64,000 bases of DNA from Sodaliphilus pleomorphus (GTDB taxonomy: Bacteria > Bacteroidota > Bacteroidia > Bacteroidales > Muribaculaceae): contig NZ_CP045696.1 in NCBI RefSeq assembly GCF_009676955.1, positions 496,001 through 560,000 of the forward strand. Direction: 5' to 3'. A model generated the notes under the pieces. It was not told where the DNA came from and made no database searches. It was given only the letters and a program-made list of their open reading frames with translations. The position numbers and the translations under genes are program-made. Shown here in pieces: positions 1 to 9,871 of the stretch; the first letter of the stretch is position 1, and every line of letters starts with the position of its first letter.

Positions 1-955
1 CATGCTTGCAGCAAGCTATGAGCTGCATGTCGCGATAGCTATGCTCTGCCTTGTTCCAATCGACAAAAAGAACCTTGTCGCGATCGAAATCAAGACCAAA
101 AATCTCAGGATTGCTCCTGCACCACTCCACACTGCCTGGGTCGGTAAAGAAGACAAAGAGCGGATGGTCCACCCTGCGGCGGATATACTTGACGGCACGG
201 CGAAAGTACCCATACTTGTAACAGTAACCGTTGTTGCCCAGCATGTCACCTCGCCGTGCATGTATAGCAACCGATTGTGACGACGACAACAGGGCTGCCA
301 TCGCACGGTTTTGCTCGCCGGTGAAATCGGGGAACCTGAATGATTGCCTGATTTCATCGGCAACCAGCTCTATCCCAGAGTTTCGCATCTTCAGTCCAAG
401 CCATTGGCCCGTAAAAATATTCTCGTCTCCACGATAAAAAATCTGGTCGTGGTGTGCATAAAACCTGATGAGCGCATTACGCTTCATGTAGCGACGATAA
501 CGGCGCAACAGGTTGCCCACTGGCGTATCGATAAAGCGGCCTTTAAACGTGGGTTTTGGGGTCACCTTCATGTTGACGTTGTGCACCCCTGAGAGCGGGG
601 ACTCGAAATCGCCCCTTATGTTTTTCAATTCAAGACCGGCATGGTTTAGGGCCCGTGTGATATAGACGGGATAGTTCCAGTTCTTGTCCCAATAGTGGGA
701 GTCACGCACATCCTTGAGCACCTGAGCCCACTGCTCAGGAGTGAAGAGATCCTTGACGTTAGGCACATGTATCCCGAAGATGCGCTCCAGCTCGTAGCCA
801 TTCCACTGGTTGATGACTTCGCTGGTTTCGGGGATATCATAGGTGATCGTTTCAATATATATGTCTTCATCGGGATGCAACTTCTTCAATACCAAATATT
901 CACCGAAGCTAAGCATTTGATTTCCTAATCCCGACTCTATGTGTACTACTTTCAT
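1..955 (-). CDS. GT11 alpha-1,2-fucosyltransferase-like protein (3' end beyond window)
   Basis: The open frame runs from an ATG at 955 down to the left edge without a stop, so about 318 N-terminal residues are visible. The N-terminus begins MKVVHIESGLGNQML, matching the GLGNQ donor-binding start of glycosyltransferase family 11. Near residue 230 it carries IHARRGD, the HxRRxD motif that binds GDP-fucose in these enzymes. In this family the enzyme transfers fucose to a galactose-type acceptor on the cytoplasmic face during O-antigen or capsule repeat assembly. It is the last visible gene of the capsule locus, 38 bp after the flippase. Acceptor and linkage are not readable from sequence, and a related GT11 specificity is possible. 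Several short frames on both strands in this stretch are shadows of it. Confidence 0.82.
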   Translation of the reverse strand, partial: MKVVHIESGLGNQMLSFGEYLVLKKLHPDEDIYIETITYDIPETSEVINQWNGYELERIFGIHVPNVKDLFTPEQWAQVLKDVRDSHYWDKNWNYPVYITRALNHAGLELKNIRGDFESPLSGVHNVNMKVTPKPTFKGRFIDTPVGNLLRRYRRYMKRNALIRFYAHHDQIFYRGDENIFTGQWLGLKMRNSGIELVADEIRQSFRFPDFTGEQNRAMAALLSSSQSVAIHARRGDMLGNNGYCYKYGYFRRAVKYIRRRVDHPLFVFFTDPGSVEWCRSNPEIFGLDFDRDKVLFVDWNKAEHSYRDMQLIACCKH

Positions 956-992
956 TGATAGAATGTTTTCTCTTCGGGCAAAACCGTCGCTG

Positions 993-2363
993 TCATTTCA
1001 ACCAGATGCCCGAAGCCTCCCCCGAAATGATTTTTCTTAACTGTATATAACTGAGTAAACCTTGAATCAAATAGACCAAAGAAGGAACAGCTATGATGCC
1101 TACAAGGCCGAAGAACCGGCCAAGACAGGTGAACAACGGCCACGACACAAGCGCAAAAGCAACATAGACAATGAGCTGAATTCTCACCGTCCCAATTCCG
1201 TTTATCATAGTCATAAACATGTTGCCCAGCGACTGGCAAACCACATAGACAAACATAGCTATCGATACTGCAACCGGAACGTCAACCTTGTCGCCTATCC
1301 AGATGTGATAAAACAATGGTGAAACCAGGAGCATGACCAAGCCGCCACACGACATCAACAGCCATATCAGCCCCATGTTGTGCACCATAGATTTCATCCA
1401 AGCCATATCTTTCTTGGCATAGGCATCGGTGAAAGCCGACCACATGGGGGTGATGATGATAATGACCGCCATGTAAATGACATTGAAATATTTGTTGGCG
1501 ATGTTGTACTGTGTCACGCCCATGGGGCCCACCTGGCGTGAAATGACAACATTTACAATCTGGAAAACAAAAATCAAGCACAGGTAGATGACAAAGAATT
1601 GCACACCCAGCTTCATGATATTTCCTATCAAGTTGAGCTTGATATACTTGAAACTGGGCCTGTACATCTTGTATCGTGAGCATCGAAACATAACAAACGA
1701 CACCACCAGCATGACAATGCTGGGCACACCCGAATAGAATACCGCCAGTTTCACAAGGTCGCCAGTTGTGGTCTTGGTCAAGATGTAGACGACAAGCAAC
1801 GACACATATTGGCCAGCGGCAAAGATGCAAGAGCCCCAGCCATTTTTCTGGTCGGCCGAGAGCAGAGAACTAAACACATTGGCAACCATGTTGATGCAAG
1901 TGAACGTGATGACCACGGCAAAAACGATGCTCAATTCTCCTCGATATGCAGCCGAAACCTTGAGCACCTTGCTCCAGTCGATGAAAGCATTGGCTGCCAA
2001 GGCAGCCATGAGCACCACGACAACAATGCTGCTTATTGCAAAATAGGTGGTACTCACCAGCCGGCGAGCAAGCAAAGTATCGCCGTGGGCCTTGGCCTCG
2101 GCAAACCTGTTGCGGAAACCGTTGCCCAGGCCGAGATCAAAGAAATTGACCCACCCTATGATCGAGGACAGGGTGAGCCATATACCATATCTCGCAGGAT
2201 TGATGTAGCTTATCGTCATGGGCACAATGAGCAGCGAGGCAACAACGCTCACTACCTTCATCAGCGTTGCGAGCATAACATTGTGCACCACCTCCTTGGA
2301 GCGCGTGTCGCTTGCCCTGTAGCGCGTCAGCAGTTTTGAAATATTTGCTTTAATCGAAAGCAT
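993..2363 (-). CDS. Wzx-type polysaccharide repeat-unit flippase
   Basis: This 456-residue protein is strongly hydrophobic, with roughly twelve membrane segments and short charged loops. The first segments contain MTISYINPARYGIWLTLSS, the pattern of oligosaccharide flippases of the MVF/MATE-like superfamily. Such proteins move the undecaprenyl-PP-linked repeat unit across the inner membrane so that it can be polymerised in the periplasm. It sits between the GT4 glycosyltransferase and the fucosyltransferase and shares the strand of the whole capsule operon. Length is normal for Wzx. The gap to the upstream GT4 gene is about 185 bp, in which I see no convincing gene. The substrate cannot be predicted. 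Confidence 0.85.
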   Translation of the reverse strand: MLSIKANISKLLTRYRASDTRSKEVVHNVMLATLMKVVSVVASLLIVPMTISYINPARYGIWLTLSSIIGWVNFFDLGLGNGFRNRFAEAKAHGDTLLARRLVSTTYFAISSIVVVVLMAALAANAFIDWSKVLKVSAAYRGELSIVFAVVITFTCINMVANVFSSLLSADQKNGWGSCIFAAGQYVSLLVVYILTKTTTGDLVKLAVFYSGVPSIVMLVVSFVMFRCSRYKMYRPSFKYIKLNLIGNIMKLGVQFFVIYLCLIFVFQIVNVVISRQVGPMGVTQYNIANKYFNVIYMAVIIIITPMWSAFTDAYAKKDMAWMKSMVHNMGLIWLLMSCGGLVMLLVSPLFYHIWIGDKVDVPVAVSIAMFVYVVCQSLGNMFMTMINGIGTVRIQLIVYVAFALVSWPLFTCLGRFFGLVGIIAVPSLVYLIQGLLSYIQLRKIISGEASGIWLK

Positions 2364-2548
2364 GCAAACGTTAAAAATGTTTCCTCAGAAATCAATGGAC
2401 ATTGTACCCTGTTTTTCTCGTATGTCGATGAGTAGCAATCTTAGAGCTGTCAAAAATCCAGTCGAATCTCGTCACCCGATATAAATATTTTGAGGATTGC
2501 CTGGGCTGGACAGAAAGGGCACCTACAACTTTTATAATGAGCAGCTCA

Positions 2549-3595
2549 TCAGGACAACAATTGAGAATACAATTCCGCCAGCTGATTCTCAACATAACCA
2601 GACAAATGGGTCTTAGTAACAGCGCCCGATTTTGTCCCCATGGTCATTCTCAGCCTCTCATCTGTCATCAATCGAACAATTGCTTCGTACATTGCCACCT
2701 TATCTCCTGGTTTGAAAAGAATGCCATTATAGCTATCACTCACAATCTCTGGAATGCCGCCCACCTGTGTTGAAATGACAGGCAGTGCATAGCTTTCGGC
2801 CTCCAATATCGAAATAGGAACACCCTCGTGATAAGAAGGAAGGATGAAGGCATCGGCCGTGTTAAACAACTGCGATTTTTTCTCGCCGCTCACCCACCCT
2901 GCAAATTTTATGATATCAATCAACCCGTGCTGGGCAATAAAGTTTTTCACGCGCTCAGCATCGCCGTTACCACCTATGAGCAACTGAAGACGGCCGGCAA
3001 ATTCTGTCTTATGCCTTGCAATGACATCCAAAAGATCATAGATGCCTTTATCCTCGGCCAGCAGCCCCAGAAACAACAAGGTGAACATGCCATGAGGCAC
3101 TTTGTTGAGCTTGGGAGACTCAATGACGTTATTAATGGTGACAACCTTAGGGCAATCAAAAGTTGTCTCCACCCAATGCCTCCAGTAATCGCTCAGTGTG
3201 ATCACACAATCACATTTATCGATTGTATCCTGCACGACCTGCTGGTGATGAGCATAAAACTCTTGAAACAGTCCACCGTGAAGATGGAAAACAACAATCT
3301 TCCTGAAGGCCTTTGCCAGATTAATGATTATCCTTTTCCGCCAGAAGCTTGCTTGGCTGGCAACATGCACATGCACAACTTGTATCTCTGGGTGAAACAA
3401 CATCCACCACAGAAATTGAAACAAGGCATTGCCAAACTGAAAGAGCTTCCTCACCTTGCTGCTACTGCCAGCTGGGGCAGTAGCAATATGGTTGAAGGGA
3501 TTGTAGAATGTGGTATAAACACTCTCGACACACGCAATGCCACCACGCACTGGCCTATTGGCAACTCCCACAGTTAAAATTTTTCTCCCGTCCAT
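2549..3595 (-). CDS. GT4-family glycosyltransferase
   Basis: The 348-residue protein has the two-Rossmann GT-B layout. An N-terminal acceptor domain (GGIACVESVYTTF, then VVHVHVASQASFWRK) is followed by a C-terminal nucleotide-sugar domain. The donor site shows the E-x7-E type signature in YHEGVPISILEAESYALPV around residues 255-275, followed by GGIPEIV, as in GT4 retaining enzymes. It would add one sugar to the lipid-linked capsule repeat on the cytoplasmic side. It lies between the 445-residue polymerase-like gene (gap about 54 bp) and the flippase. Donor and acceptor specificity are unknown. Confidence 0.88.
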   Translation of the reverse strand: MDGRKILTVGVANRPVRGGIACVESVYTTFYNPFNHIATAPAGSSSKVRKLFQFGNALFQFLWWMLFHPEIQVVHVHVASQASFWRKRIIINLAKAFRKIVVFHLHGGLFQEFYAHHQQVVQDTIDKCDCVITLSDYWRHWVETTFDCPKVVTINNVIESPKLNKVPHGMFTLLFLGLLAEDKGIYDLLDVIARHKTEFAGRLQLLIGGNGDAERVKNFIAQHGLIDIIKFAGWVSGEKKSQLFNTADAFILPSYHEGVPISILEAESYALPVISTQVGGIPEIVSDSYNGILFKPGDKVAMYEAIVRLMTDERLRMTMGTKSGAVTKTHLSGYVENQLAELYSQLLS

Positions 3596-3649
3596 TCTCC
3601 CTTAAAACTACTGTTACTTGCCCAAAACAATGTGCCGTATATCAATGAG

Positions 3650-4987
3650 TCAAGATTTTGCTTGAAGTGCGGGCTTGTTGCGGAATTCCTTTTTAGGCAT
3701 CGCAAGCCTGAAATTGGTCGACGGAAGAAGCCTGATAATCAATATGGGGACTATCCAGAAGAAGGAGGAGGCAATCACACTCGATGTATAGGACAACAAG
3801 AGGAGCGCACTCGCCACATACAACAATGTTGTAAAACCCAAAGGGCTTTTCCTGTTCTGGAAGAATAGCCTGATCATGCTGAAAAATATGGTGCCAATAT
3901 AGATAAGGGTGCCCAGGTATCCATATCTCAAAAACAAAAGAACCCAAGCAATATCGCCCGTATCAAGTTGGGTCACCCCCCCGTTTTTACTCTTCAAGCC
4001 AATATGGAACAATTGCTGCTTGAGATCGCTCTCCTGAATATTGCCGATGCCGAAAACGGCATATTGCGGATGCTGGTTCAAGTAGTACATGCGTTCCTCG
4101 AGCATGAGCAAGCGGAACGACATGTTGCCACCCACGCGCCGGCCATTGCCCTGCAAGGCGCTGATGTCTTCCTTGGTTGAAAACAGGCGTTCGGTCAAGA
4201 TGTTTTCGGTCGAGAGCACGATGCCCACAGCTGCCAGCGAGAAAGCGAGAATCATGATTTTGTTGGTCGACACCCCCTTGCCGTTGAACAGCAGCGACAG
4301 GCCGGCCACAATGACGCAGGCAAAAAAGATGGAACGGGTACCCGTCATGAAATACTCAAACACAATGATTGCGATAAACAGCCACTTCAAGAAGGAACTG
4401 ATGCGGTAGCAATTGTTGAACAACAAGACGAAGACCAGGAACGAGACCGACCACGGTATGGATGCGCGGGTGCCATTGGCAAGACGATAGGCTCCAGTGA
4501 GGTCGGTGTCGGTATAAAACTCGTAGAGATAAACCAAGGCAATAAACACCGAGATATACATCACATAGTTGAGCGTCTTCACCACATCGCGCGGCTTGAG
4601 GTAGGGTATCATCCACACGGCCGACAGGCATATCCACTGCCTGAACACACGCACCACCGAGGAGAACTTCACATCGTTGACCAGGAGGTCGACAATTGCA
4701 GCAACGATAAAGAAAGCCAGAAAGAGCAGGATGCCCACCTTCACGGGATGCAACAGCCGCATATCGAGCTTCTGCGGTTTGTGCAGAAACATGACAATGA
4801 GCATGAAGATGTAGAGCACCAAGCCCGTGTCGGCATACTGATGTGAGAAAAACAGTGTCGACAAGTTGCTGCCACAGAAACTATAGGCCTGCGACAAGAA
4901 CAGAATAGCAGTCAAAGGAAAAGCCATCTTGTTGCGGCTAATCTGAATAAGCGCAACGACAAAAACTATGACTTCCAAATAGCCCAT
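3650..4987 (-). CDS. O-antigen ligase/polymerase-like membrane protein
   Basis: This 445-residue protein has about ten to twelve predicted membrane segments. A larger soluble loop sits around residues 265-335, containing GNGRRVGGNMSFRLLMLEER and the HPQYAVFGIG stretch. That layout, a big periplasmic loop with a conserved Arg and a GxG-like turn, is typical of Wzy/WaaL-like proteins of the O-antigen ligase superfamily. It probably polymerises repeat units or transfers the finished glycan. It follows the EpsG-like gene with only 12 bp between them, so the two are co-transcribed. Which of the two is the true polymerase cannot be decided here. Confidence 0.75.
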   Translation of the reverse strand: MGYLEVIVFVVALIQISRNKMAFPLTAILFLSQAYSFCGSNLSTLFFSHQYADTGLVLYIFMLIVMFLHKPQKLDMRLLHPVKVGILLFLAFFIVAAIVDLLVNDVKFSSVVRVFRQWICLSAVWMIPYLKPRDVVKTLNYVMYISVFIALVYLYEFYTDTDLTGAYRLANGTRASIPWSVSFLVFVLLFNNCYRISSFLKWLFIAIIVFEYFMTGTRSIFFACVIVAGLSLLFNGKGVSTNKIMILAFSLAAVGIVLSTENILTERLFSTKEDISALQGNGRRVGGNMSFRLLMLEERMYYLNQHPQYAVFGIGNIQESDLKQQLFHIGLKSKNGGVTQLDTGDIAWVLLFLRYGYLGTLIYIGTIFFSMIRLFFQNRKSPLGFTTLLYVASALLLLSYTSSVIASSFFWIVPILIIRLLPSTNFRLAMPKKEFRNKPALQAKS

Positions 4988-4999
4988 ACGAAAAACAAT

Positions 5000-6187
5000 C
5001 TAAAGTTGCGGGATGAAGTGATACAGCAAGTTGCACTCGGCCGCAGGTTTACACAAGAAATAAACCTCTTTATAGCACGAGATAAAGGTGAAAGAGCATA
5101 TCACAAGGCAACTGACGCACAGCATAAACTTCTTTTTTATCGCCATGAAATAGTCGAAGACATAGGCCATCATGATGACGACAAAGATAAACAAGTAGTC
5201 GGCGGGCCTGATGAGCGCATACACTGTGTTGATGAACAGATGCTGGTAGCACACCCCCACAAAGGCCAAGGTGAAAAAAGCATTGAATAGCTTGTCGCGG
5301 CTATAATACTCGCGCATGGCAGGATAGTACCAAATGAAGAGCAACGACTGGAACAGGTAGATGAGCCGGAGCGGACCGTAACCCTTGAAGACAAAGTGCT
5401 CCTCGATGAGCGGCTGAAACAAGCACTGGTACTTGTCGTAGCCCACAAGCGAAAACAGCCATCGCGATGAAGCTATAGGACTTAGCCACACTGGATAGGT
5501 ACCCAGCAAGTAGCACACTGCAAAAATTGCCAAATAGAAGTTGCGGCTGCGGTCGGCTTTCAAGACGAGTGGCACAAAGTAGAGAAGCATCAATATCCAT
5601 GCCGAGTAATGAATGGTGACAGCAACCAGCGTGAAAAGCAAGCAGGGCCAGAACTTGCGCCGGGCAAAATATGGCACCATGGGCACAAAGGCTATGGCAA
5701 TCGTCCACTGGCGCAGATAGGTGAGCCAGTTGATGCAAAACGGGCCCAAGAGCAGCACCAGGCCTATCCAGCAGTAGAGCTGCTTGTGGTGCCTGAGACC
5801 GTAGTAGAGGCAAAAGGCCTGCAACGCCCCCCAGAAGCCAAAATAAAACGAGAAATGGCAACCCGTGAGGGCAATGAGCTTGGTGACGAGTACAAACCCA
5901 ATTTCCAAGTTGCCGCGCAGGAGCGAGCCATCGGCCTGCAACTGCTGGAAATTGGTGAGATACATGCGGTAGTCGTTGCCTGTGTAGTAGCGCAAAGCCG
6001 AGAACAGCGCGATAAGGAGAATCGAAGCAATCGCCTCCCAGCTGTACCAGGGCAGCGACACGGCCGCATGGGTTGCTTGCCGCATCTTGTTTTCCCGGCG
6101 TGAGAGATTGAACCCCAGCGCAAAGAGCACCAAGGCCGCAATCACATAAGGACAAAAGTCAATCAGAAACTCCATCATTCCAAGCAA
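5000..6187 (-). CDS. EpsG-family polysaccharide polymerase-like membrane protein
   Basis: The 395-residue polytopic membrane protein has the features of the EpsG family: FSALRYYTGNDYRMYLTNF near residue 65, then NLEIGFVLVTKLI, and TYLRQWTIAIAFVPM near residue 155. EpsG-like proteins act as polymerases of exopolysaccharide repeat units. The start at 6187 gives an N-terminal membrane segment directly (FLIDFCPYVIAALVLFALG). A second Met six codons downstream is also possible. It is followed 12 bp later by the ligase/polymerase-like gene and preceded by the UDP-ManNAc dehydrogenase gene (gap 24 bp). Confidence 0.75.
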   Translation of the reverse strand: MLGMMEFLIDFCPYVIAALVLFALGFNLSRRENKMRQATHAAVSLPWYSWEAIASILLIALFSALRYYTGNDYRMYLTNFQQLQADGSLLRGNLEIGFVLVTKLIALTGCHFSFYFGFWGALQAFCLYYGLRHHKQLYCWIGLVLLLGPFCINWLTYLRQWTIAIAFVPMVPYFARRKFWPCLLFTLVAVTIHYSAWILMLLYFVPLVLKADRSRNFYLAIFAVCYLLGTYPVWLSPIASSRWLFSLVGYDKYQCLFQPLIEEHFVFKGYGPLRLIYLFQSLLFIWYYPAMREYYSRDKLFNAFFTLAFVGVCYQHLFINTVYALIRPADYLFIFVVIMMAYVFDYFMAIKKKFMLCVSCLVICSFTFISCYKEVYFLCKPAAECNLLYHFIPQL

Positions 6188-6211
6188 TCGACAGTTAGGA
6201 TAAGTGTGAGA

Positions 6212-7417
6212 CTATTTCTTGAAAAGACCGCAGAAATCCAGAATGATCTTGTTGTCGCGCCATTCCAGGGTCTTGAACTGCTTGTGAGCCGTCAAGAAGG
6301 CCACAATGTCGGCCTTGTCGTAGGCCTCGCGATAATCGGTGAGCTTAAACACCTTGTGCTGGTCGATATTGGGCTCGACAACCATGATATCGGCATTGTT
6401 GCAGCTCTGCATCACCTGGGTGGCAATGCGCTTTGAAGGTGACTCGCGCAGGTCATCGATATCGGGCTTGAAGGCCAAGCCCATCAAGGCCACCTTGGGC
6501 TTGCGCCCATTGAGCAACTCAAACTTGAGCATGGCATTTTTCACCTTTTCGGTGCACCACTCGGCCTTGTAGTTGTTGACCTGGCGAGCCGTGGCAATGA
6601 GTTTGCTCTCCTGCGGGAAGGCGGCTGTGATGAAATAGGGGTCGACGGCGATGCAGTGCCCTCCCACCCCGCAACCAGGTTGCAGGATATTGACACGAGG
6701 GTGCTTGTTGGCCAGCGCGATGAGTTCCCACACGTTGATGCCCGCTTTGTCGCATATGAGCGAGAGCTCGTTGGCAAATGCAATCTGCACGTCGCGACTG
6801 GAGTTTTCCACAAGTTTGCACAATTCGGCCGTGCGGGCATTGGTCTTGTGCAGGGTGCCAAGCACAAAATGGGCGTAGAAGCTGGCGGCCTTGTTGGCAG
6901 CGTCATCGGTCAAGCCGCCTATCACGCGGTCGTTGTGGATGAGTTCGTAGATCACATTGCCCGGGAGCACACGCTCGGGGCAATAGGCAATGTGGATTTT
7001 TCCCTTGAGCTCGGGCCGCTCGCCGTAGATAACCCCAGCCATGGCCTCGGTTGTGCCCACAGGCGAAGTCGACTCGATGACAAAGAGGTTGCCCTCTTGC
7101 AGGAAGGGTATGACCGAGCGGGTGGCCGCCTCGACAAAGGAGATGTCGGGCAAGTGATTTTCTTTAAACGGAGTGGGCACAACGATAAAAAAAGCATCGC
7201 TGGGCACAGGAGTGGTGCGAGCCACGAGTTTACCACTGTCGACAACGCGCTTGAGCATGGGCTGCAATCCAGGCTCAAGAATGTGGAGCTTGCCCTGTTG
7301 AGTTTTCTCAACAACCTCGGCGTTGATGTCGACGCCCACAATGTCGATCCCGCTATTGGCAGCAATTATTGCAGTAGGCAGGCCAATGTAGCCTAACCCG
7401 ATAAAACATGCTTTCAT
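6212..7417 (-). CDS. wecC: UDP-N-acetyl-D-mannosamine 6-dehydrogenase
   Basis: This 401-residue NAD-dependent sugar-nucleotide dehydrogenase oxidises UDP-ManNAc to UDP-ManNAcA in two steps. The Rossmann motif GLGYIGLPTA is at residues 7-16. ESTSPVGTTEAM and AYCPERVLPG follow. The catalytic cysteine is in GCGVGGHCIAVDP near residue 255. The order and wording of these blocks match WecC rather than UDP-glucose dehydrogenase (for example VPTPFK and NSSRDVQIAFANELSLI). Its presence implies an N-acetylmannosaminuronic acid residue in the capsule. The epimerase needed to make UDP-ManNAc is not in the window. It is co-oriented and close to the Wzc-like gene (40 bp). Confidence 0.93.
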   Translation of the reverse strand: MKACFIGLGYIGLPTAIIAANSGIDIVGVDINAEVVEKTQQGKLHILEPGLQPMLKRVVDSGKLVARTTPVPSDAFFIVVPTPFKENHLPDISFVEAATRSVIPFLQEGNLFVIESTSPVGTTEAMAGVIYGERPELKGKIHIAYCPERVLPGNVIYELIHNDRVIGGLTDDAANKAASFYAHFVLGTLHKTNARTAELCKLVENSSRDVQIAFANELSLICDKAGINVWELIALANKHPRVNILQPGCGVGGHCIAVDPYFITAAFPQESKLIATARQVNNYKAEWCTEKVKNAMLKFELLNGRKPKVALMGLAFKPDIDDLRESPSKRIATQVMQSCNNADIMVVEPNIDQHKVFKLTDYREAYDKADIVAFLTAHKQFKTLEWRDNKIILDFCGLFKK

Positions 7418-7456
7418 TAAATAAATAGTAGAAAACTAAGATATAAAGTGTTAGAA

Positions 7457-9847
7457 TTAATGTTTGTTTCCGTAGCCATAGCCATAGCTATAGCCATACT
7501 TGTGATAGCCGTAACCTGAGACTTGGGGCGTGGTTCCGTTGAAAATGACAACCATGTTGCCATAGCGCTTCTCTACATAGTACTTCTCGATATCGGGCAG
7601 CGCGCCGCGGTCGAGCAGACCAGAGCGTATGACAAAGACGGTCATGTCGCAGAACTTGTTCACAATCGAGGCATCGGCCACGATCTCGACAGGCGGACAG
7701 TCGATGAAGATGTAATCGTACTTGTCGTGCATCTTGTTGAGGAGGCCGGGGAGGCGCTCGCTGAAGAGCAGCTCGGTGGGATTGGGCGGGATGGTGCCCA
7801 CCGGAATGATGTCGAGATTGACGTGGGTCTTTTCCTTGACCAGTATTGCATCGATGTTGTCGACCCGCTCGTTGAGGTAGTCGGAGATACCCACCTTGGG
7901 AGAGTCGACAAAGGTGGAAAGCGAGGCCTTGCGCATGTCGAGGTCGACAATGAGCACCCGCTTGCCCTTGATGGCGAAACTCGTGGCAAGGTTCATGGTG
8001 ATAAAAGTCTTGCCCGATCCGGCATTGGCCGAAGTGAACATGATGGTCTTGGTGCGGCCGGCCTTGCCCGAGATAAACTCGAGATTGGTGCGCACCACAC
8101 GGAAGGCCTCGTTGATCTCGTTGCGGCTTTGCTCCTTGACCACAATGCGTCTCACGTCGTTGCGCTTGTTCAAGAACGAGAGCAGGCCCGTGTGCCGCTT
8201 GTAGGACAGCGGCAACTCGCCGATAAAGGGTATCGTGAGCGCTTTCAGGTCCTTGCGCGTGCGCACGGCCGTGTCGAGATTGTTGATGATGAGCAGCACC
8301 AGCGTGGGAATGAGCAATGCGATGAAGACGGCAATGAGGAAGATCGTGCTCTTCACCGGCTTGGTGGGCGTATTCTTGCCCGACGGGGGGTTGAGCATCT
8401 TGGTGTTGTAGGCCGTGAAAGCCTTCGACAGCTGGTTTTCCTCACGTTTCTGCAACAGGAAGGTGTAGAGTTCCTCTTTCACCTTCTGCTGACGCTCAAC
8501 GCTGAGCAGGTACTTGGCTTGGGTGGGATTGGTGGCAATCTGCTCCCTTGCCTCGCTTTCACTACCTTGCAGCCCGTTGATTTTATCGGTCAACGTGGCT
8601 ATCACGGTGTTGATCGAGGTCATGATCGATACCTTCATGGCCTGGAGCGACTGGTCAAGGTCGACGACAAGCGGATTGGAGGCGCTACTGTTGGCCACAA
8701 GATTGTTGCGCTGCAATACTTTCTCATTGTAGCTGCCAATTTGCTGAGACAACACTGTGTTGTCGATGCCTGTATTGGCAGGCAGGATTTTGTAGGCCCC
8801 CTCGCTCATCTGCTTCCTGATGTACTTGGCCATGTAGAGCTGGTTCTCAAACTCAAGCAGTTGCTGGCTGGTTTGGTCGGCCTTGTTCAGGTTGAGAGCG
8901 GCATTGGCAGCGACATCGGGCACCATGTTCTTGCTTTTGTAGGAAGATATGTCCTCGTCAACATTGCTCAGCTCGGCCTCGATGGCCCTGAGTTCCTGGT
9001 CGATAAATTGCGAAGTGCTGATTGCCTGCTGGTTGATATCTTCCACCCACTTTTGGTTGTAGACCACATAGAGGCGGTTGAGCACGTCCTCGGCACGGAA
9101 GGGATTCTCGTCGTTGAGCGTGAGGTCGACAACCGACGAGTTGTCGTCGTTGAGCTCCACCTTCAACCCGTGGTCGAGAGCTCCAGCCACAGCCTTGACG
9201 CTGCGATGCGACACCTCGATGGGGCTGTTGTACTTGCCCACATAGTAGGAGGTGGGGTTGACTATGACATTGCCCACAGGTGTCTTGGTGATGGTGCCGA
9301 AGCGCATGGTCACAGGCTGGACTTGCTTCTCGACGCCGTTGACGACAAAGTTGCTCAATTTCACGACACCGCTGCTGGGCAGCTCGAGGGTGAAATCGAC
9401 CGACTGCTCCTCGCCGGCGTCGGGCAGGAGGACGTTGACCGGCAGCGTGCGGCCGTAGAGGATGTTGTCGTGGAAGGTGCCCTTGACGGCATATTGCATG
9501 TCGAGGTGCAGCTCACGCACCACCTCTTCCATGTAGGTGGGCGACTTGAGCGTGATCATCTCGTTGTAGAGGTTGGTGTTGCTCTTGCCGATGCCCATGC
9601 TGGAGAACTGGCCGAACTGGCTCGAAATCGATGAGTTGTTGTCCTCGTCTTTAATCAAGATAGAGGCCTGGCGTGTATAGACGGGCTGCGAGCACAGTAT
9701 ATACAGGCAGGCAAGGCCAAGCATGACGATAAACGAAATCAGGAACCAGTACCACTTGGCTGCGCACAGGTATAGGAAGTCCTGGATGTTGAGCGATTGA
9801 TTCTCGTTCTTATCTTGGTCTTGTCCGTAGTAATAATCTTCTGCCAT
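7457..9847 (-). CDS. Wzc-like polysaccharide co-polymerase / BY-kinase
   Basis: This 796-residue inner-membrane protein has the full Wzc architecture. A Wzz domain begins with a membrane segment at about residues 33-53, followed by a long periplasmic coiled-coil region. A second membrane segment near 508-530 precedes a cytoplasmic bacterial tyrosine kinase. The kinase shows Walker A in ANAGSGKTFITMN, Walker A' in VLIVDLDMRKA and Walker B in YIFIDCPP. The C-terminus is a tyrosine cluster (about seven Tyr in the last 20 residues), the autophosphorylation tail. It regulates chain length and export together with the Wza-like lipoprotein encoded just upstream (24 bp gap). A 703-residue frame on the opposite strand is only its GC-rich shadow. 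Confidence 0.94.
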   Translation of the reverse strand: MAEDYYYGQDQDKNENQSLNIQDFLYLCAAKWYWFLISFIVMLGLACLYILCSQPVYTRQASILIKDEDNNSSISSQFGQFSSMGIGKSNTNLYNEMITLKSPTYMEEVVRELHLDMQYAVKGTFHDNILYGRTLPVNVLLPDAGEEQSVDFTLELPSSGVVKLSNFVVNGVEKQVQPVTMRFGTITKTPVGNVIVNPTSYYVGKYNSPIEVSHRSVKAVAGALDHGLKVELNDDNSSVVDLTLNDENPFRAEDVLNRLYVVYNQKWVEDINQQAISTSQFIDQELRAIEAELSNVDEDISSYKSKNMVPDVAANAALNLNKADQTSQQLLEFENQLYMAKYIRKQMSEGAYKILPANTGIDNTVLSQQIGSYNEKVLQRNNLVANSSASNPLVVDLDQSLQAMKVSIMTSINTVIATLTDKINGLQGSESEAREQIATNPTQAKYLLSVERQQKVKEELYTFLLQKREENQLSKAFTAYNTKMLNPPSGKNTPTKPVKSTIFLIAVFIALLIPTLVLLIINNLDTAVRTRKDLKALTIPFIGELPLSYKRHTGLLSFLNKRNDVRRIVVKEQSRNEINEAFRVVRTNLEFISGKAGRTKTIMFTSANAGSGKTFITMNLATSFAIKGKRVLIVDLDMRKASLSTFVDSPKVGISDYLNERVDNIDAILVKEKTHVNLDIIPVGTIPPNPTELLFSERLPGLLNKMHDKYDYIFIDCPPVEIVADASIVNKFCDMTVFVIRSGLLDRGALPDIEKYYVEKRYGNMVVIFNGTTPQVSGYGYHKYGYSYGYGYGNKH

Positions 9848-9871
9848 GTTGTGATGTATAGATAATTGTGA

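Noticed and set aside
7523..9634. 703-codon open frame on the plus strand over the Wzc-like gene
   Set aside because: Rich in His, Val, Leu and Glu runs typical of the antisense of GC-rich coding sequence. The opposite strand encodes a complete Wzc-like protein with all motifs.
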